Below are positions 32,601 to 45,850 of a stretch of 64,000 bases of DNA, piece after piece. Source of the stretch: Gonocerus acuteangulatus (Eukaryota > Arthropoda > Insecta > Hemiptera > Coreidae); NCBI GenBank assembly GCA_946811695.1, contig OX328123.1, positions 40,889,764-40,953,763 on the forward strand. The letters are read 5' to 3'. The notes beneath the pieces are model-generated. The model was not told where the DNA came from. It saw nothing but the letters and a program-made list of their open reading frames with translations, and did not search any database. The translations under genes were made by a program, and so were the position numbers. How positions within the stretch are numbered: position 1 is the first letter of the stretch; every line of letters begins with the position of its first letter.

Positions 32601-32841
32601 GGCCGTAGGTCGGTATGGGAGTCCCATTCGCTGCGTAGAGAGTGAACTCGTTAAGTGTGGTCCGTTTTTCCTTACCCACTGGAAATACTGATACGGCAGC
32701 GCCCGTGTCTATGAGATATCTTAGACGGGATTGCCCATCAGTCATAAAAAGACGGCGGTGAAGACAATCCGCGATGGATTCCGCCTTTGCCATCGCGACA
32801 CCTAGTTTTCCGAATGCTGAGTTGGATTTGATTTTTTCCAA
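29668..32841 (-). CDS. pol: Gypsy pol polyprotein (protease, RT, RNase H, integrase)
   Basis: 1057 codons, apparently intact. Protease active site DTGA (residues 45-48); reverse transcriptase with [12 protein letters not shown] (279-290) and catalytic YLDD (341-344); RNase H with first Asp at about 495 and TDHKP (560-564); integrase zinc site (H682 or H680, H686, C716, C719) and DDE residues D747, D806, E842. It has no ATG start: the frame opens just after a TAG at 32844-32842 and overlaps gag by 40 bases. It should therefore be made by -1 frameshifting, most likely on the A6 run at 32837-32832. The C terminus runs into the 3' LTR. Confidence 0.95.
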   Translation of the reverse strand: MEKIKSNSAFGKLGVAMAKAESIADCLHRRLFMTDGQSRLRYLIDTGAAVSVFPVGKEKRTTLNEFTLYAANGTPIPTYGRKLIQLDFGLRRSMSWRFTLAAVKQPIIGADFLYHFNLMVDLAGCQLVDKISGRATKGRTADVHVSAISPIPAGQWYTELLKRFPNLTQPNAFVKKPSHPVVHHIETRGAPVTAKARRLAPDRYTAAKHEFEQMMEEGIIRPSNSPWASPLHIVPKKDGGIRPCGDYRKLNAKTVPDRYAVPNIADFNLNLQGKRVFSKLDLQRAYYQIPIAEEDIPKTAIITPFGLFEFQRMCFGLRNAAQTFQRFLDSALRGLPFVFAYLDDICVASADEEEHKRDLEEVFRRLEEHGLIINLAKCVFAATELDFLGHRVTSDGIAALPEKIEAISSYPRPETVKDLRRFLGMLNFYRRCLPHVAAFQAPLNVFLKGTKKNDKTPISWTTEASKAFEGCKEVIQKATMLAHPSPNAELVLVCDASATAMGAALQQKEHDHWRPLGFFSRTFSNAQRAYSTYDRELLAIHQAIRHFRSQIEGRHFTIWTDHKPLLFAFQQKPETSTPLRIRWVNYISQFTTDIQYVAGNENDVADAFSRVETFNGPDGMEVIAEAQASDISIPDLHKNPNLQLKWIEFPHISRPLLCETSTASARPYLPEGTRRLIFEHLHNLSHPGIRGSRRLISKRFFWPNQNKDIGSWAKTCIACQKSKVNRHTVAPPGTFSPSARFEHVHLDIIGPLPPSNGMRYCLTVIDRYTRWPEAQPLQDISAASCAEALCNVWISRFGVPARVTTDQGRQFESELFHQLSKSLGFQRCRTTAYHPQANGCVERWHRTLKTALTAQLNASDWTSLLPMVLLGLRTALRDDNATSAAEMTYGEPLRLPGQLIEKCRQPERAESFVQLLREQMEQLRPAPHRRSTTKTFVHQDLQTCTHVFVRDDTVRRPLTPPYTGPYKVLSRDKKTFNLQLGTRQVNVSIDRLKPAFLLQDEGSTSSPRMTAPASDNSSSNDSAEDNATPQTRTRSGRTINPPLRFLDGLIGGEVCGN
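29680..29693 (-). promoter_or_regulatory. Polypurine tract
   Basis: On the minus strand a GGGGGGGAGGTG run lies directly upstream of the 3' LTR start TGTGGC, the expected plus-strand priming site. Confidence 0.75.
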
Positions 32842-33641
32842 CTACAGGGAAGCCTACATTTTGTGGCCTTATCGCCAAATGTTGCATGATAGAAACATAG
32901 TTGCCTAGAAGAAACATTATTGCTTTTAGTGTTTTTGATCGGGTTTGGCGATCTAGAAGTAGCGAGAGATTTTTCTAGGTTTTCTACTCGTTCGGAGAGT
33001 TTACCCAACGAGTTCAGGAGCTTATCCTCCCAATTCGCACGGGAGGGTCTTGTTGAAACTAAATCGCAACTCTTTAGCTCGTAAATCTCGGCGATACGAT
33101 CAGCTAGATTGGCTAATTTATCAAGATCGGTTTGGTCTGTTACTGTTAAAGCTATTCGCATCTGATCAGGAAGTCCTCTTAACCATATAAATTTCAATAG
33201 ATCGTCGGAAACTGACGTACCGCTTAGTCGTTTTAGTTGCATTAAGAACTGTGATGGGCGTTGATCTCCGAGTTGCTGTTCATCAAGAAGTTCTCTAAAG
33301 TTAGCTTGATGTCCTTTCCCAAATATATTCATTATTCTGTCTTTTAATATTTGGTAGGGATTGTCGGCCGGTGGATCACGCATAAGGTCCATTACTTGCT
33401 TCGCGGTATCTACATCCAGTTGGGAGACGATATAACGAAATTTTGTCGTACTATTTTTAACACCATACAGCAGAAAAATTGTTTCAGATTGTAAGAAAAA
33501 TACGTCGGGTTCACGTTTATGGAAGATGGGGAGCTGGGCCTTGATAGCCATAGCAGAGGAAATGTCTAGTTGCTGGGGCATCGAAGCCGGGGTTAGTTGG
33601 TCTTCGTCTGCTGAGTGAAGGCCTAGCAAATCACCTTCCAT
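32802..33641 (-). CDS. gag: Gypsy gag-like protein
   Basis: 279 aa from the ATG at 33641-33639. An in-frame GTG at 33662 would add 7 residues. It contains a capsid-like helical region with the segment [14 protein letters not shown] and, in the last third, [19 protein letters not shown], a C-x3-H...C-x3-C arrangement common in this gypsy group in place of a CCHC knuckle. The stop at 32804-32802 lies 40 bases inside the pol frame. Open throughout. Confidence 0.85.
   Translation of the reverse strand: MEGDLLGLHSADEDQLTPASMPQQLDISSAMAIKAQLPIFHKREPDVFFLQSETIFLLYGVKNSTTKFRYIVSQLDVDTAKQVMDLMRDPPADNPYQILKDRIMNIFGKGHQANFRELLDEQQLGDQRPSQFLMQLKRLSGTSVSDDLLKFIWLRGLPDQMRIALTVTDQTDLDKLANLADRIAEIYELKSCDLVSTRPSRANWEDKLLNSLGKLSERVENLEKSLATSRSPNPIKNTKSNNVSSRQLCFYHATFGDKATKCRLPCSWKKSNPTQHSEN
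32832..32837 (-). promoter_or_regulatory. Candidate -1 ribosomal frameshift site
   Basis: An A6 run (gag codons AAA AAA) in the 40-base window where the gag and pol frames overlap. It is not a canonical X-XXY-YYZ heptamer but is the only homopolymer in the window. Confidence 0.5.
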
Positions 33642-33704
33642 TATATTGTCTTTAAGAGGCACAAAAATGAGTAAATTTATCTTCTCACCTTTCTTGCGAG
33701 CTCT

Positions 33705-33722
33705 ATCACGTCGGGGTCACCA
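33705..33722 (-). promoter_or_regulatory. Primer-binding site
   Basis: Minus-strand TGGTGACCCCGACGTGAT starts one base after the 5' LTR. The TGG start matches a tRNA CCA end; the tRNA species was not assigned. Confidence 0.75.
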
Positions 33723-33723
33723 A

Positions 33724-33878
33724 TTTAAAGGCTTCCTGATACATTCAAAAATGCACAAATATTTGATAAGCACAAAAACAACTTTTTATTTCTTTTAACA
33801 AAGAATTAATGAATTAAAGTAATTTTATATAACCTCATAAAATAAAACATCTGTGCAACAATTCTACTAGTTGCCACA
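33724..33878 (-). repeat. 5' LTR of the gypsy element
   Basis: 155 bp, identical base for base to 29525-29679. At 155 bp it is short for a gypsy LTR. No TATA box could be assigned with confidence. Confidence 0.97.
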
Positions 33879-33933
33879 ATAGATTACGTATACGTAGTAA
33901 TACAAGTGTCATTTGTGGCAAGATCGGCACCAG

Positions 33934-34016
33934 CATTACAAAAATTCCTGTTGTCTTCTAAGGTCAACTTAGCTCACTGTTTACAAAACATAGTCTTAAG
34001 CTTATCGAAATCGAAG
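33934..34016 (-). repeat. 83-bp perfect inverted repeat, right arm
   Basis: Partner of 29412-29494. The former loop also contains the near-palindrome ATTACGTATACGTAGTAAT directly beside the insertion point. Confidence 0.9.
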
Positions 34017-34059
34017 GAAATTAATTAGAAAATTAATAATTGAAACAGCTGCTCTTAAA

Positions 34060-34205
34060 AAATGCAAAAGAGTAGAACTATTTATGTTTTTATTTTATTT
34101 ATCCATATAAGGTTATTTTAAGCAAATTATTCAGGAATGCACTCGACACTACCCAATTCTGAGGAAAGTGCTTAGTTATGCAGCTCTTTCGTGACGGACT
34201 TTTAT
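34060..34205 (+). repeat. R2 repeat copy
   Basis: CAAATTATTCAGGAATGCAC, CTGAGGAAAGTGCTTAGTTA and GTGACGGACTTTTATAAATA match 35580-35670, and 17631-17880 inverted. Confidence 0.65.
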
Positions 34206-34244
34206 AAATATTGGACCAGTTTTGGTGGCAATGGAGCGCAAACA

Positions 34245-34246
<2 letters not shown>

Positions 34247-34313
<67 letters not shown>
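34247..34313. repeat. (TA)n microsatellite
   Basis: About 33 units. Confidence 0.95.
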
Positions 34314-34318
<5 letters not shown>

Positions 34319-34487
34319 AAAAATTTGTCGGAAGTTTTCAGTGGCTATATCTAAAGACATAGTGGCAGAATATGAGGGGTTTACTTTATTAAGCATTGTA
34401 TAATAATAACGAGATTTGTAGGTAAAACCTATAATATGATGAGATTGGGAATGGCCTAGAGGCCTGGTTGGCCTATACTAACTGGAT

Positions 34488-34676
34488 ATGAGAGTAATCT
34501 CATTAGATCCAGCTCCAATCTTTCCCTCCAATATTGGAGCCTTCACTAGTTCGTCCCAATGGCCCGTTGAAGTCATGGGGTTCGCTTGGTCCGCTCTGAA
34601 AAACTTCTTTAAGGAGCTACAGATCCCGGCAAGGATATCTTATAGGCCTCTATTCAATTTTAAATTCTTCCTACAG
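34488..34676 (+). CDS. ninaB: ninaB first recognised coding exon
   Basis: 63 codons ending CTACAG|GTGAGT in phase 0, which joins in frame to 36440. The N terminus is family-unspecific. ATGs at 34488 and 34575 are both possible; a further upstream exon cannot be excluded. Confidence 0.65.
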
Positions 34677-37600
34677 GTGAGTTTTCATTGATTAAGTGAG
34701 TTTCACTGGTTTACTTGCTCATTCTTGGCGTTAGACGAAAATATTGTCAGATGATGACAATTTCGGTAAAAGATCGAATTTTCATGAAGCTGGGGTTAAA
34801 TGCCGATTTTTCTTAAACACTCTCCTAATTTAATATAGAAGACCATTAAGAATGAGTAGTACTTAAGTAGTTAAAAGTCAGCAGGATTGATTGGAATAAT
34901 GTTAGTGAGAATACTTATTATATTATAATCTGTATTTTAGCACTTTCCTCCGAAGGAAAGAAGCTATTGAGGTTGCACTCATGACGGAATTTTTGAAAAA
35001 TTTCTTCGAATCTTTATCGATCCTACCTAGTAGACAGTTGGATGAAAAATGACCCCAGTTAAAATTGTTAAAATGACCCCCTATATATGTGTCTGTTAAC
35101 ACGATAGCGGCCAGAGTTTTTGTTTTTTCGCCACGAAATTTGGTATATAGTATTCCCTCATCAAACGATTGAACAAGTTCGTTAACCAACAAAATCGGTC
35201 CATCCGGAGGGGGGTTTACTCCGGAGCCTAAGTAGTTATTTGCCAATACCAGTCGTAATTTTTGTTATATTTCAACGAAACTCGATATTCGTTGTGGTCA
35301 ACTGAAGAGGAAAATGTGTTGTAAAAATAAACTAAATTGGTTCATTAGGACGGGGGTTTACCCTGGAGCCAAATAGTTATTTGCCAATACCAGTCGTAAT
35401 TTTTATTATATTTTATTCATCAAGATCAGTAGATGAAAATGTGAAGTTTTTTGTATTTCTTACGTAGTGTAGTACCTCCCCCCCCCCCACATACACAAAA
35501 CTCTGGAAGGAAATTCATTACAAAAGTAATAATTGAAACAGGTGCTCATATTATTTTATTTATCTATATAGGTTATTTTAAGCAAATTATTCAGGAATGC
35601 ACTCTACACTACCCAGTTCTGATGAAAGTGATTAGTTATGCAGCTCCTATGTTACGGACTTTTTTATATTATATTGTGTTAACATGTAAGTGTGATTATT
35701 AAAAAAAAAAAAAAAAAAAACAAAGAAGTCCGACTCGCAGGAACTGCATAATCTTTGCGCGTTTCCGATCATATTACTACTGCCATTAACAAAGGGATAA
35801 AAACAGTTATTGTTAGTTTTTGATCATTCGTGAAAAATATAAAATAAAATATCTAAGAGGAGGAGATGTAAATTATCTACAAATATGGCCCAAAGTGATT
35901 TCCGATCTAGTGATGTCAATCGGAGAAATAAGTGCTTAAAACTTCGAAAATGTTAAGGCTGATTCACGATTTAGCGTGAACAGGCCTTTAGTTGAGTTCT
36001 TTTGTACGAGTTTTGCCTCTCTTTACCTCGGTTTTTGATTGGTTGTTTTTTAATGGCATTTAACAGTGAAATAAGTATTTTAGTAAAACAAGGTAAGAAA
36101 ATGAGAAACGTTTTGATTATAGTGTTTCCAAGAGCGAACGTTGAGAAAGATAAAGTAGTAATTTTTGCTTAGGATACTGTCAGTTTCCTGTTATGACGCC
36201 TTAAATCTTACTCTTCTTCGGGATTTCGTTTTATATTTTTCGCGAAATAACAAAACATATCACTACATGCTTCTATTCCTTTATTAATGGCACTAGAGTT
36301 AGGAACGGAAACGCGCTAAGATGAGGCGGTTCCTGCTTGTTGGACTTTTTGTAATTGGGATCTGAAACATATAATTATGAATTTAACTACGTAGTCAACG
36401 TTAATCACAAGATCACATAATTTGCTGTATCTTTTACAGGGTTTTGGGAGAGAGACCATTGACACATACAGTGACTATGAGAGAGTGATAAAGAATGAAA
36501 TAGATAAGGCCAATGCATCAGGTGAAGATGAGAGACGAGCTTTGCACCATGAAGGAAAAGACCTGCTCCCGGACTGCGATCTCACTGTCTGGCTTAGAGA
36601 CTTCAAGGAGGAAGTCACAGAACCTCTTGAAGGAACAACAACAGGTTGGTATAGGTCAATCAATCTCTTGGTTAACTTGAAGGTCAATGGTCAATAATAT
36701 TCACTATTCCCCTGAAATGTTTAGATTCTAAAATAAATATCAAGACATAAAAGAAATGAAATATTTTTCGCACTTTAAGAAACCCATGTAGTCTTACACA
36801 GTGCCTGCGAGAGGAATTACAAGCCCCTGTCCAAGTAACTTCTCGGGCCCCATAACCCCCCCCCCCTCCATTCCATGAACATTACCCAAAAACTTTTAAT
36901 GGGATTATTGGTAAAACTAAAGGAGAGCGTCCTCAGCACCGATATTTCTTTTCAAATTTTGCACTATAACGTATTTTGATGCTAGAAACACGAATCCGTT
37001 AAAAAAAAAGCTGCTCTTAACTAGGAAAGAAGTTATGAAGCACTAAAGTTCACTGTTATTGAGGTTAAAGTTGGCGTAAACCGCTTATTTGTAAACATGC
37101 GCATGCGCAGAAATCTAACATTGAGAAACAAAGAACTCCCATTTGAAATGTTGATAAACAATTTATAACCTCCATAACATTGGAATTCTATCCATAACAG
37201 CGAGTTGGATTGACTAGAGTTTTGATATCTTGCATATCACCTCTGCCCAACACATCTTTGTCAGCTTTAAGCTCAGCCGTTCGTAATGGTAAATCTTTAA
37301 AATGTTGTCAGTATATCTAAGTGTCCGTGACTTAAAACATCGGCCAACCAAAACGACGAATCTTTAGTACTAATTTGAAGCGACAACGTATGAGCTGCAG
37401 CCCCCCCCCCCCCCCGAAGTTTTGATTTTATCGATACAAATTTTGTAAATCCCTTAAAAATAAATTAAATAAGATCATTTAGTTCATAAAACATATTCTA
37501 TTTTGGGTGGAATAGCGTTTAAGTTGGCTAAAACTCTTCCAAGATCTAAATTGTTAGTATTCCAAACACCGGAAATGGCCTCAGCCCCCCCCCCCGAAAT

Positions 37601-40600
37601 TTTCCCAGCCCCCTCCGAAATTATTTTCTATATACGCCCATGTCAGAGCCTAGCCTTAATGCGGCTCAGTCTACTAAAACTATTGATACAATTTACTTGG
37701 TCTGTCTCCGAGTATTATAGCATTGAGGAATGATTCCGAAAGACTAAAAAATGTGAATTGTGTTAGCTCTGTTTCTTGAAGTTCTAATACGTTGGTCCGA
37801 GTGTTCAATATTGTAATTTGCAAACTCTAACTGATGCGTTAAAGAACAATGTTTCAGCTCGTTTCCTCCCTCCCTCAATAGTTTCCTCAGGAAACCTGCT
37901 TAAGGCTCAGCTTAACATACAAGCATCTTCGGTTTACGTGTAGGTTTATATTTAATGGTTCTTCTGATGTAAGTCAAAAAGAAAGAACCTTTGTAAATAT
38001 TGAACTATGTGTAATAAGTATTTGAATAATGGACGTTAAAATTTAAATAATTATTTGATGTTATAAACTTCCATACAGGGTTTCCTTTTATTTTAAATAA
38101 GAAAAGACAATTACAATGGAATAGTCTCGAGTTAGAATGTCTCTGCACAGTGTTGCCAGTGCTGCTAACATGACCTGGCCTGATAATGTCGGACTCGAAG
38201 GATCCTTCTTCCAGAATTGTTAGTAATTATGCATCTCAAGTACAATCAATCAACAATATCCACAAAATAAGTATGCAATTCAAAATATAACTTCAAAAAA
38301 CTCTAGAAGTCAAAGTTATTTTCCCGAGTATAATGAAAATAGCCAAACCCTTCTTAATTACTGGGATATGCTATTGTTGTGAGAGTAGTAATGACATAAT
38401 TATTTTCTACTTCTTCTAGAGTTAGATCAAATTTGAATATAAAAATTTTGAACAACTAAGAACGGTGATCTTTAAAATACTCTATTTCCAAGAAATTGCT
38501 ATTTGGAGGTAAATTAGCCATTTCTTTGTAACAACATCCTACATTTAAAGAGTGGTCACAAAAATAAATCTATAGAATTTCATTTAAAAAATATATGTTA
38601 AAGATGGATTTTCTTCATTCAAAGTAACAATTCACTAAATTGCAAGCACAAAGAAATGACTGAAAAAAAGGTTTTTGTAAACCATTGACAAAGGCATGAG
38701 TCCAATTATCAGAAATGTGCCCTTTCCTTTGTGCTACAGGGAAGTTTTTCTTGCTTCAAATCAAAATTTGGTCGTCTTTCACTAGAATTTATTTTATCAT
38801 TATTAGTAAATAAAACCATTGTCTTATAAATTGATCTAAGTTGACCAGAGAAAATTCTTGACTTTTGTCTGACCTATAGTTGTAGCACTTGTTTTAAAGG
38901 TAATTAAACAGTATGATATACCAAAATTAAGTATTATTCTCAGTTTTTTCAAAATTCAGACCATCTTTAATCTATTTTTCAGTCTCACATTTTTGAAGGA
39001 AACAAAAACAAAATGATGTTTAAAGGCCTATTTTTTCACTATATTATGAATTATTTTTTAGGAGCAATACCCAAATGGTTGAAAGGGAGCCTTGTTCGAA
39101 ATGGACCCGGAGGGCTGACTGTTGGTAACTACAGTTTTAACCACTTATTTGATGCATCTGCTGTACTTCACAGGTGTATAATTTCTCTATTTATCAACAT
39201 ATTCTCAGAGTTAAGTAGAAACTATTTATTTACTAATTTATGTCGCTTATCCAAAATAGTCTTATGGGAACGAAAATCATAAATTGTTGGACTAGTTGAA
39301 AAGTGATTTTTCTTTCTGCAATATGTTTTTGAAGAAAGAGATATCATGAGCTAACCCATCAGAGTGACGAAAATTATTTATTAGCTTAGAGAAAACGAAT
39401 AAGAGAAATATGGCATGAAGAAACTGCATCAGTCGCAATTAAATGCCAATCGACTTTGGCTTACACTCCATAGCATGTTATCAAGTTCGATAGAAGACCC
39501 ACAAAGTGGAGCGGAAATTGATATAGATAGTTAATCAAATGTTCGACATGATTCTTTACATTGGCAAAAATATTTTATTTATGAACCGATTGACACGAAA
39601 CAAACACTAAATGTTAAGTGAAGCTTACCTCAATATATTAGTGAAAACCTTATCTAAATTGGTTAAGCCGCTTCTGAGATTAACATGCACAAACGCACAG
39701 ATAAAAATTCTAACAATAATTGTTTTGGGTGCTATTGTTGACTGTTGATGTACAGACAGCGATCCGTTGCATTTGTATTATATGTACAAGCATGTTTTCT
39801 ATGGACTTCATTATCATATTGCTGTTGATATTGATATATGGCTGGGATTATCTCACTATTCCCTATGCTTTCGATTATTGTAATGCATCTATTTTTCATT
39901 GTCAGTTGGAATATGATGTAAAAAATCCTCTTCTGCCTTGGAGCAGCACTTTACTTATGAACTAAAACCATTTGTTCTCTCAGGGCTTTAATTTGTACAA
40001 AACTCAATTTAATGGCCCTTCAATGATTCCTAATGCATTTAATAGTTTTTCAGCTGTTGTTTGATCAACTTCTGCAAGCTCATTGGGTCTTCATTGAGTA
40101 ATGCTTCCAATTATTCGCATCAAAATAATTATTTTGATTATCACAATAAGTATCCACAAGAAACTTATTCACATCACAATAATTATGTTTATTATCACAA
40201 TAAATATCCACAAGAACTCTATGAATTTCAGCTGTAGATGTATTTTGTAAGAACAAGTAATATAGAAGATTATCCCAAAAATATTTTTTTTTTGGCATCA
40301 AATGTTTCATATTAATTGTCACAAAAAAATATGTTTTTTACACTTTGGCAGGATAGAATATGCTGTCAGTTCAAGCCTTATGATGTGCTATGGAATTCTG
40401 AAACATCCCATCCTAAATTCAATAGTTAAAAACAAATAAATTAAATGTTTGTTGTGAGGATGGAGATGGAAGAAACAAAACTCACTGAAGGTAATCAGGG
40501 GTTTACCTCAGATGTCATAGGGATTCGGTACTAGAAAGAGGCAACAAATAAAGGAAACAAACTAAAACAAATAGAAATAAGCATTAAGTGTCAATTAACA

Positions 40601-41094
40601 AATACAAAGTTTGGGATCTGATACTAGAATTTTTAAATTTTATTAGATATAATTCCTTACCTTTTTCCATATTTTACTAATAATTTTTATTACATTTTTT
40701 TCTAGGTTCAATATTAAAAATGGTTCAGCCACTTACCAAAGCAAATTCCTCAAAACTCAGTCTTTTCAAAAAAATCATGCAGCTCAAAGAATTGTGATAT
40801 CAGAATTCGGAACTAAAAGGATTCCTGACCCATGCAAGACAATTTTTCAAAAGTAATGTTTGTGTCATTGATTTATAAATACATTCAAATAGTAGTATTA
40901 AGTACAGACAAAAATATTGTATGACAAACTGTGATTTAGAAATCAAATGAACTGTCAAAAACTATTTGTTGGACCATTGTATCTTGCCCGAATCTTATGT
41001 TAACGATTTTTTTTTTTTAAATATGGCAATCTAACTTATGAGACTGCAATCCACACAAATCTGAAATGTTATCAAATCAAATTTCAAATAACAC

Positions 41095-41141
<47 letters not shown>

Positions 41142-44100
41142 AAACATTTGGTAGGATATATGTTAATGTTCTGTTCAGCATTGACATTCTGTCAATGTTA
41201 ACATTTCGTGGGCAGACGAGGCCACATTCACATGGGATAGAATATTTAATTGTCACAATTCGAATACTTAATCCACATTAATCCTTATGCGGGGTGGAAA
41301 TCACACAATCAATATCGGTTCAAAGTTAACATGTGGTGCGGAATTTTGGTCGAATATCTTCTTTAGTCAATCACGATTCCCGACCGGTTTGATTCAACTG
41401 TATTTTAAAACCTCCTTCAACACAATTGACCTATTGCATTGGAAGACATTCCACTTGACCAAAGGATAGATTCATGGTTCCAGATGGATTGTTGTCCGGT
41501 ACACAGGAGCAGTGCTGTTAGACATTGGATGGATCCACTGTCCAAGTTGACAAAAGTTCAATTGTAATTTTGGCAAATTTCAAATTTTTAATTATATTAT
41601 CAACTTTTTTAGTATAGTCCAAAGAGTACCAACTACTTAATACAAAAGATAAATCAATGAAAATTTAGAAAACACAATATGTGACAAATCTCTCAAATGA
41701 AAAACTTTTCCACAATTTCTTCAAGTTACTTTTTATTGCTTCCAGACTAGACATTGGATTCCGCAGTTTGGTTAATAAAAAATGAGTAATCGATAATTTC
41801 TTCTCACAAGGTAGTTGAAAGTAACAAAACTCCATTTCATATTTTTTGACAAAAGGGAGTCATTCCTTTAACCTATCCCTCAATAAGCTTCCATTTCATT
41901 TTTAGAAAATTTAAAAAAAAAAAAAAAAATCAGTCCCGTAACAGGCCACAAGGGCCCAGAGGGGCAGATACTGTAGAGGTATCTGATTCTTGACCATACG
42001 TCACACTAGGGAGATAGTGTGGTCAACACTATGCTCCGGCCGCCTGATTTTCCCCTTGGCTGCTTCGACTGCTAGAGTCATTAGCACCCAAGGTACCCAT
42101 TATTAATTAAATTAATTAAAGGCTGGGTGAGCCCAGGGATGATCTGGGTCCCCAAATCCAACCCTCAAACGGCAGCACTAGAAGAAAAAATCTTTAGTGC
42201 GCGCTCGGGTTTTGAACCTGGTCCTCCAGTTCATTAGTCGAGTGCTCTACCAATGAGCTAACCTCGCCCCCTTAGAAAATTTAATGCTTACTAAAAGTAG
42301 AAGTTTTCCTGTAAGTAGTGAATCTGTAGTCTGTTAGGGGGCTGAGAAAAGAATTTGTGAGAAATCGCTGATTTATTGAGAACAACTGAAGTGCGTTATT
42401 GGACGTCCAGAAAGTATCTTCTATCAATGAGTTTAGTGAATTAAATCACTATTTCCTTAAAGGAAATTTTGTCTATTTTATGATGAAATAAGTAGAATTT
42501 AATTATCTTGAAAAGTTTGTGAGCTAGCCTTTATTATACAATAAAACATTTAAAAAACAGTAAATTGGGCATAACTCTTTTTCTCTTTGAACCGGACCTT
42601 ACTTTAAATGAATTTTTTTATTGGAAATTGTGTCCATAATCACCTCCTAGAGTTTAGTCCTGAATCACCCTGTATATACAACCTTCTTTAACTGCCAGGG
42701 CAGCACACCTTCGAACTAAGTACTTTTCCGACCACCTAGCAACATATACTTTCAGCCATCATCTGTGACTTGATATCTACCTGTTTTCATTATTTTGGTT
42801 GATGTTGGCCCCTAGGTATTTAAACTCCTGTGCCTGCTCAAAAAAGACTCCAGTCCTAAGACCATTCCTTGCGCCACAGTTCCTCCGAGAAGTCATCATA
42901 TACTTACTTTTGGCTGATTAATTTGAGGCCTGCTCTCATTCCTCGAAAGCTCCCAGTAATGACGTCTTCTGCAAAAGCAAGATGCTGGGTCAGTATTTTG
43001 CAGATGGTTCCTCCAGGATTTGTCTTACTGTTCCTCATCACCATTTCCAGAACAATATTGAATAGGATGGGAGACGGAGTCTCCCTGCCTTAAACCTTTG
43101 TTGATGCAGAAGCCATTGGATTTTGGATTACTTTTCCTTGTGCTCCTTTTAACCCATAAGCACCGTGCATTACCATATGGTAACGCCAATATCTAGCGAT
43201 GAAAAAAAAAAATGATATACTATGTTCGTAAAATTGATTTATTTGTATTAAAAATGTTTAAAAAAAATAAATAAACTCAGGTGATAATGGGTTAAGGTAG
43301 CATACATTAATCGGACCAGTTTTTTTTAAATGATTAAAATTTTGTTGGCTAAGGCCAGTTCGCTGTAAATAAATTCAAAAATGTTTGTATATGTATTTTT
43401 AGGTTTAAATCAATTTTTAAATTTGAGGAAGAAAGTGATAACTGCCTGGTATCAGTATATCCATTTAGGGATGAAGTGTATACTCTGACTGAAATGCCAG
43501 TGATGTATAGAATTGACCCGGAGTCACTTCAAACTTTAAGAAAGGTATGAAAAGTATACAAATTTTAATGTAAAAACCACGCTGAGCATATCACTCCAGG
43601 CAACCAATGCTTGAAAACAGCTATAGGTGGAAATTTTTGGAACACAATTTTTGACTTCGTAACTTTGTTTGGGCTGAATAGGAGGTGAACATATCAAAAG
43701 TCCTCGCCCCTAGCATTTAAGCCGGGGGGAGGGGGGGTTTAGAAGGTCCCATTTTTCTGGTTTTCACTTATATATCGGAAACCCTGCGTCCTAGCGACAT
43801 GACTATTCTATAACAAATGAAAGCTGATTAAATTTCCTACAAGTTCTATTCAATGAAGTTTTTCGAGATATCTTTTCAAAATATCCGCTCTTGAAAGTCT
43901 GTCATTTTGGGAAAAAACACACTTTTTTCTATTCTAGACTGGATATCTCTTCAACGATACACCCAAAAAATAAATATCGGTTATGGGGTTGCAGAGCATT
44001 CCATTCGCTCCAATAATATATATAACTTTACTATGTGGAGCATCTAACTAACCGAAACAAAGTTATGAAGTTAAAAATTGTGTTCCAAACATTTCCACCT

Positions 44101-45770
44101 ATAACTCTTAGTCTCCTGGGCTGTTAGTCGCTACATTTCAGATTTCACAATGAACACTGAAATTATTTTTACGTTTGAAGGAAAATACATAAAATAGCAA
44201 AGTAATATATATTATTGAAGGGAATGCAATACTCTACAACCCTATAACCGTTATTTATTATTTTGGTACATCGTTGAAGAGTTATCTGGTCAAAACGGGG
44301 AAAAAATATGCGGCAAAAGTGTTTTTCCCCAAAATGACAGACTTTCAAGAGTGGATATTTCGAAAACAAAATATATCTCGAAAAACTTTATTGAATAGAA
44401 CTTTTAGGAAATATAATCAGCTTTCATTTGTTATAGAATAGTCATGTCGCTAGGATGCAGGGTTTCCGAGATATAAGTGAAAACCCGAAAAATGGTACCT
44501 TCTAAACCCCCCTCCCCCCGGCACAAAGGCTACGGGTGAGGACTTTTGATATGTTCACCTCCTATCCAGCCCAAACAAAGTTACGAAGTCAAAAATTGTT
44601 TTCCAAAAATTTCCATCTATAACTATTCGTTGCCTGGACTGTATCAGCTAAATTGAAAAACGTGAAACTTCCTTTTGATGTGCATTTATGATCACTACAC
44701 ACCAATGATACAGATTTTTGTGATATTTGTTGTTAACCTATATAATAAAAGTATGTTCCACACTAAAATATTATTCTTAAATATTTTACATCAGCAATAC
44801 TTGCAGGTGAATGTAACAAAATATGTTAACATTGTTCACCATACTTCACATCCTCATGTGTCTGATGATGGCTTAGTGTGTAATATTGGCTTGTCAGTTC
44901 AACCAACTGGACCAATGTATTCAATAGTACAGTTTCCTAATACTAAAGTTGAAGGTAAGTATTTTTGTTATTTTAATTTAATTTTCATAGATGAATTCTC
45001 ATAAATATATGTACTAGACATTTTTGAAAAGATCAAAACAAATACCGTAAAATGGGGTCACACTAGTATAGTGTAGTGGAATTGGTACAAACCTATACTG
45101 CTTAAATATTCATCTGAGAGTGTATGGACAATTATATAGGTATATATTTGTCTGTTCGAACTCTATGGGCAAAATTTCTACCATTTTGTATCAGTTAAAT
45201 GAAAATATTCTAGCAGTATAATTTGTACCAATAACAACACACTGTAAATATTTGACCCCATTTTATGATACTGTGCCAGGGTATCACAACAATGGGATAG
45301 GAACAACAACAGATAGGAAGGGTTCAAATATAGTCTGGGCTGAGGTGACTTTTTGTCAGAGATGATTTTTCTGAAAAAAAAAATCTCTAACTAACCATGG
45401 ATGGTTAGTAAATATGGTAACCAGTAAATAAACTCACCCTAAAGCCAAAAGAAGTTAATGCACCTAAAAATAAATAAATAATTAGTTATTTATGTAGATA
45501 ATTATGAAACGTGAAGTTAGCCCAATCCATACTATCTCACCCTTAGTTATGAATAAGTTTCAAATATATTTGTAAACATTCCATTCTTAAAAGCATAGTT
45601 TATCTTCTTTTTAACAATTTTATTTTTATTTTTATTATCAAGACTCTCATAACGCAGATGATTTTTTTATTTTTTCCTGGATTATCAACTAAAGGGATAT
45701 TAGTACCGAGCTATCTATAGGTTACTACCCTTTTATATTGCCATTAGCACATGGTTTTCTGTCTGTGTGT

Positions 45771-45850
<80 letters not shown>

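Larger units (their letters stand above)
29525..33878 (-). mobile_element. Complete Ty3/gypsy LTR retrotransposon (4354 bp)
   Basis: Identical 155-bp LTRs (29525-29679 and 33724-33878) and a 4-bp target duplication ATAG (29521-29524 and 33879-33882). Read on the minus strand: 5' LTR, primer-binding site, gag, pol in a -1 frame, polypurine tract, 3' LTR. The domain order protease-RT-RNase H-integrase places it in Ty3/gypsy (Metaviridae). No env frame. Identical LTRs and open frames indicate a recent insertion. Confidence 0.97.

Noticed and set aside
29916..32608. Several open frames on the plus strand opposite the gypsy pol gene
   Set aside because: Antisense shadows of a well-supported pol frame.
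36440..36697. ninaB exon 2 read through as a separate gene from an upstream ATG
   Set aside because: The ATG is intronic; the acceptor at 36438-36439 and donor at 36645 fit the carotenoid oxygenase frame.
42869..43093. 74-codon plus-strand open frame
   Set aside because: Antisense of the LINE reverse-transcriptase fragment on the minus strand.
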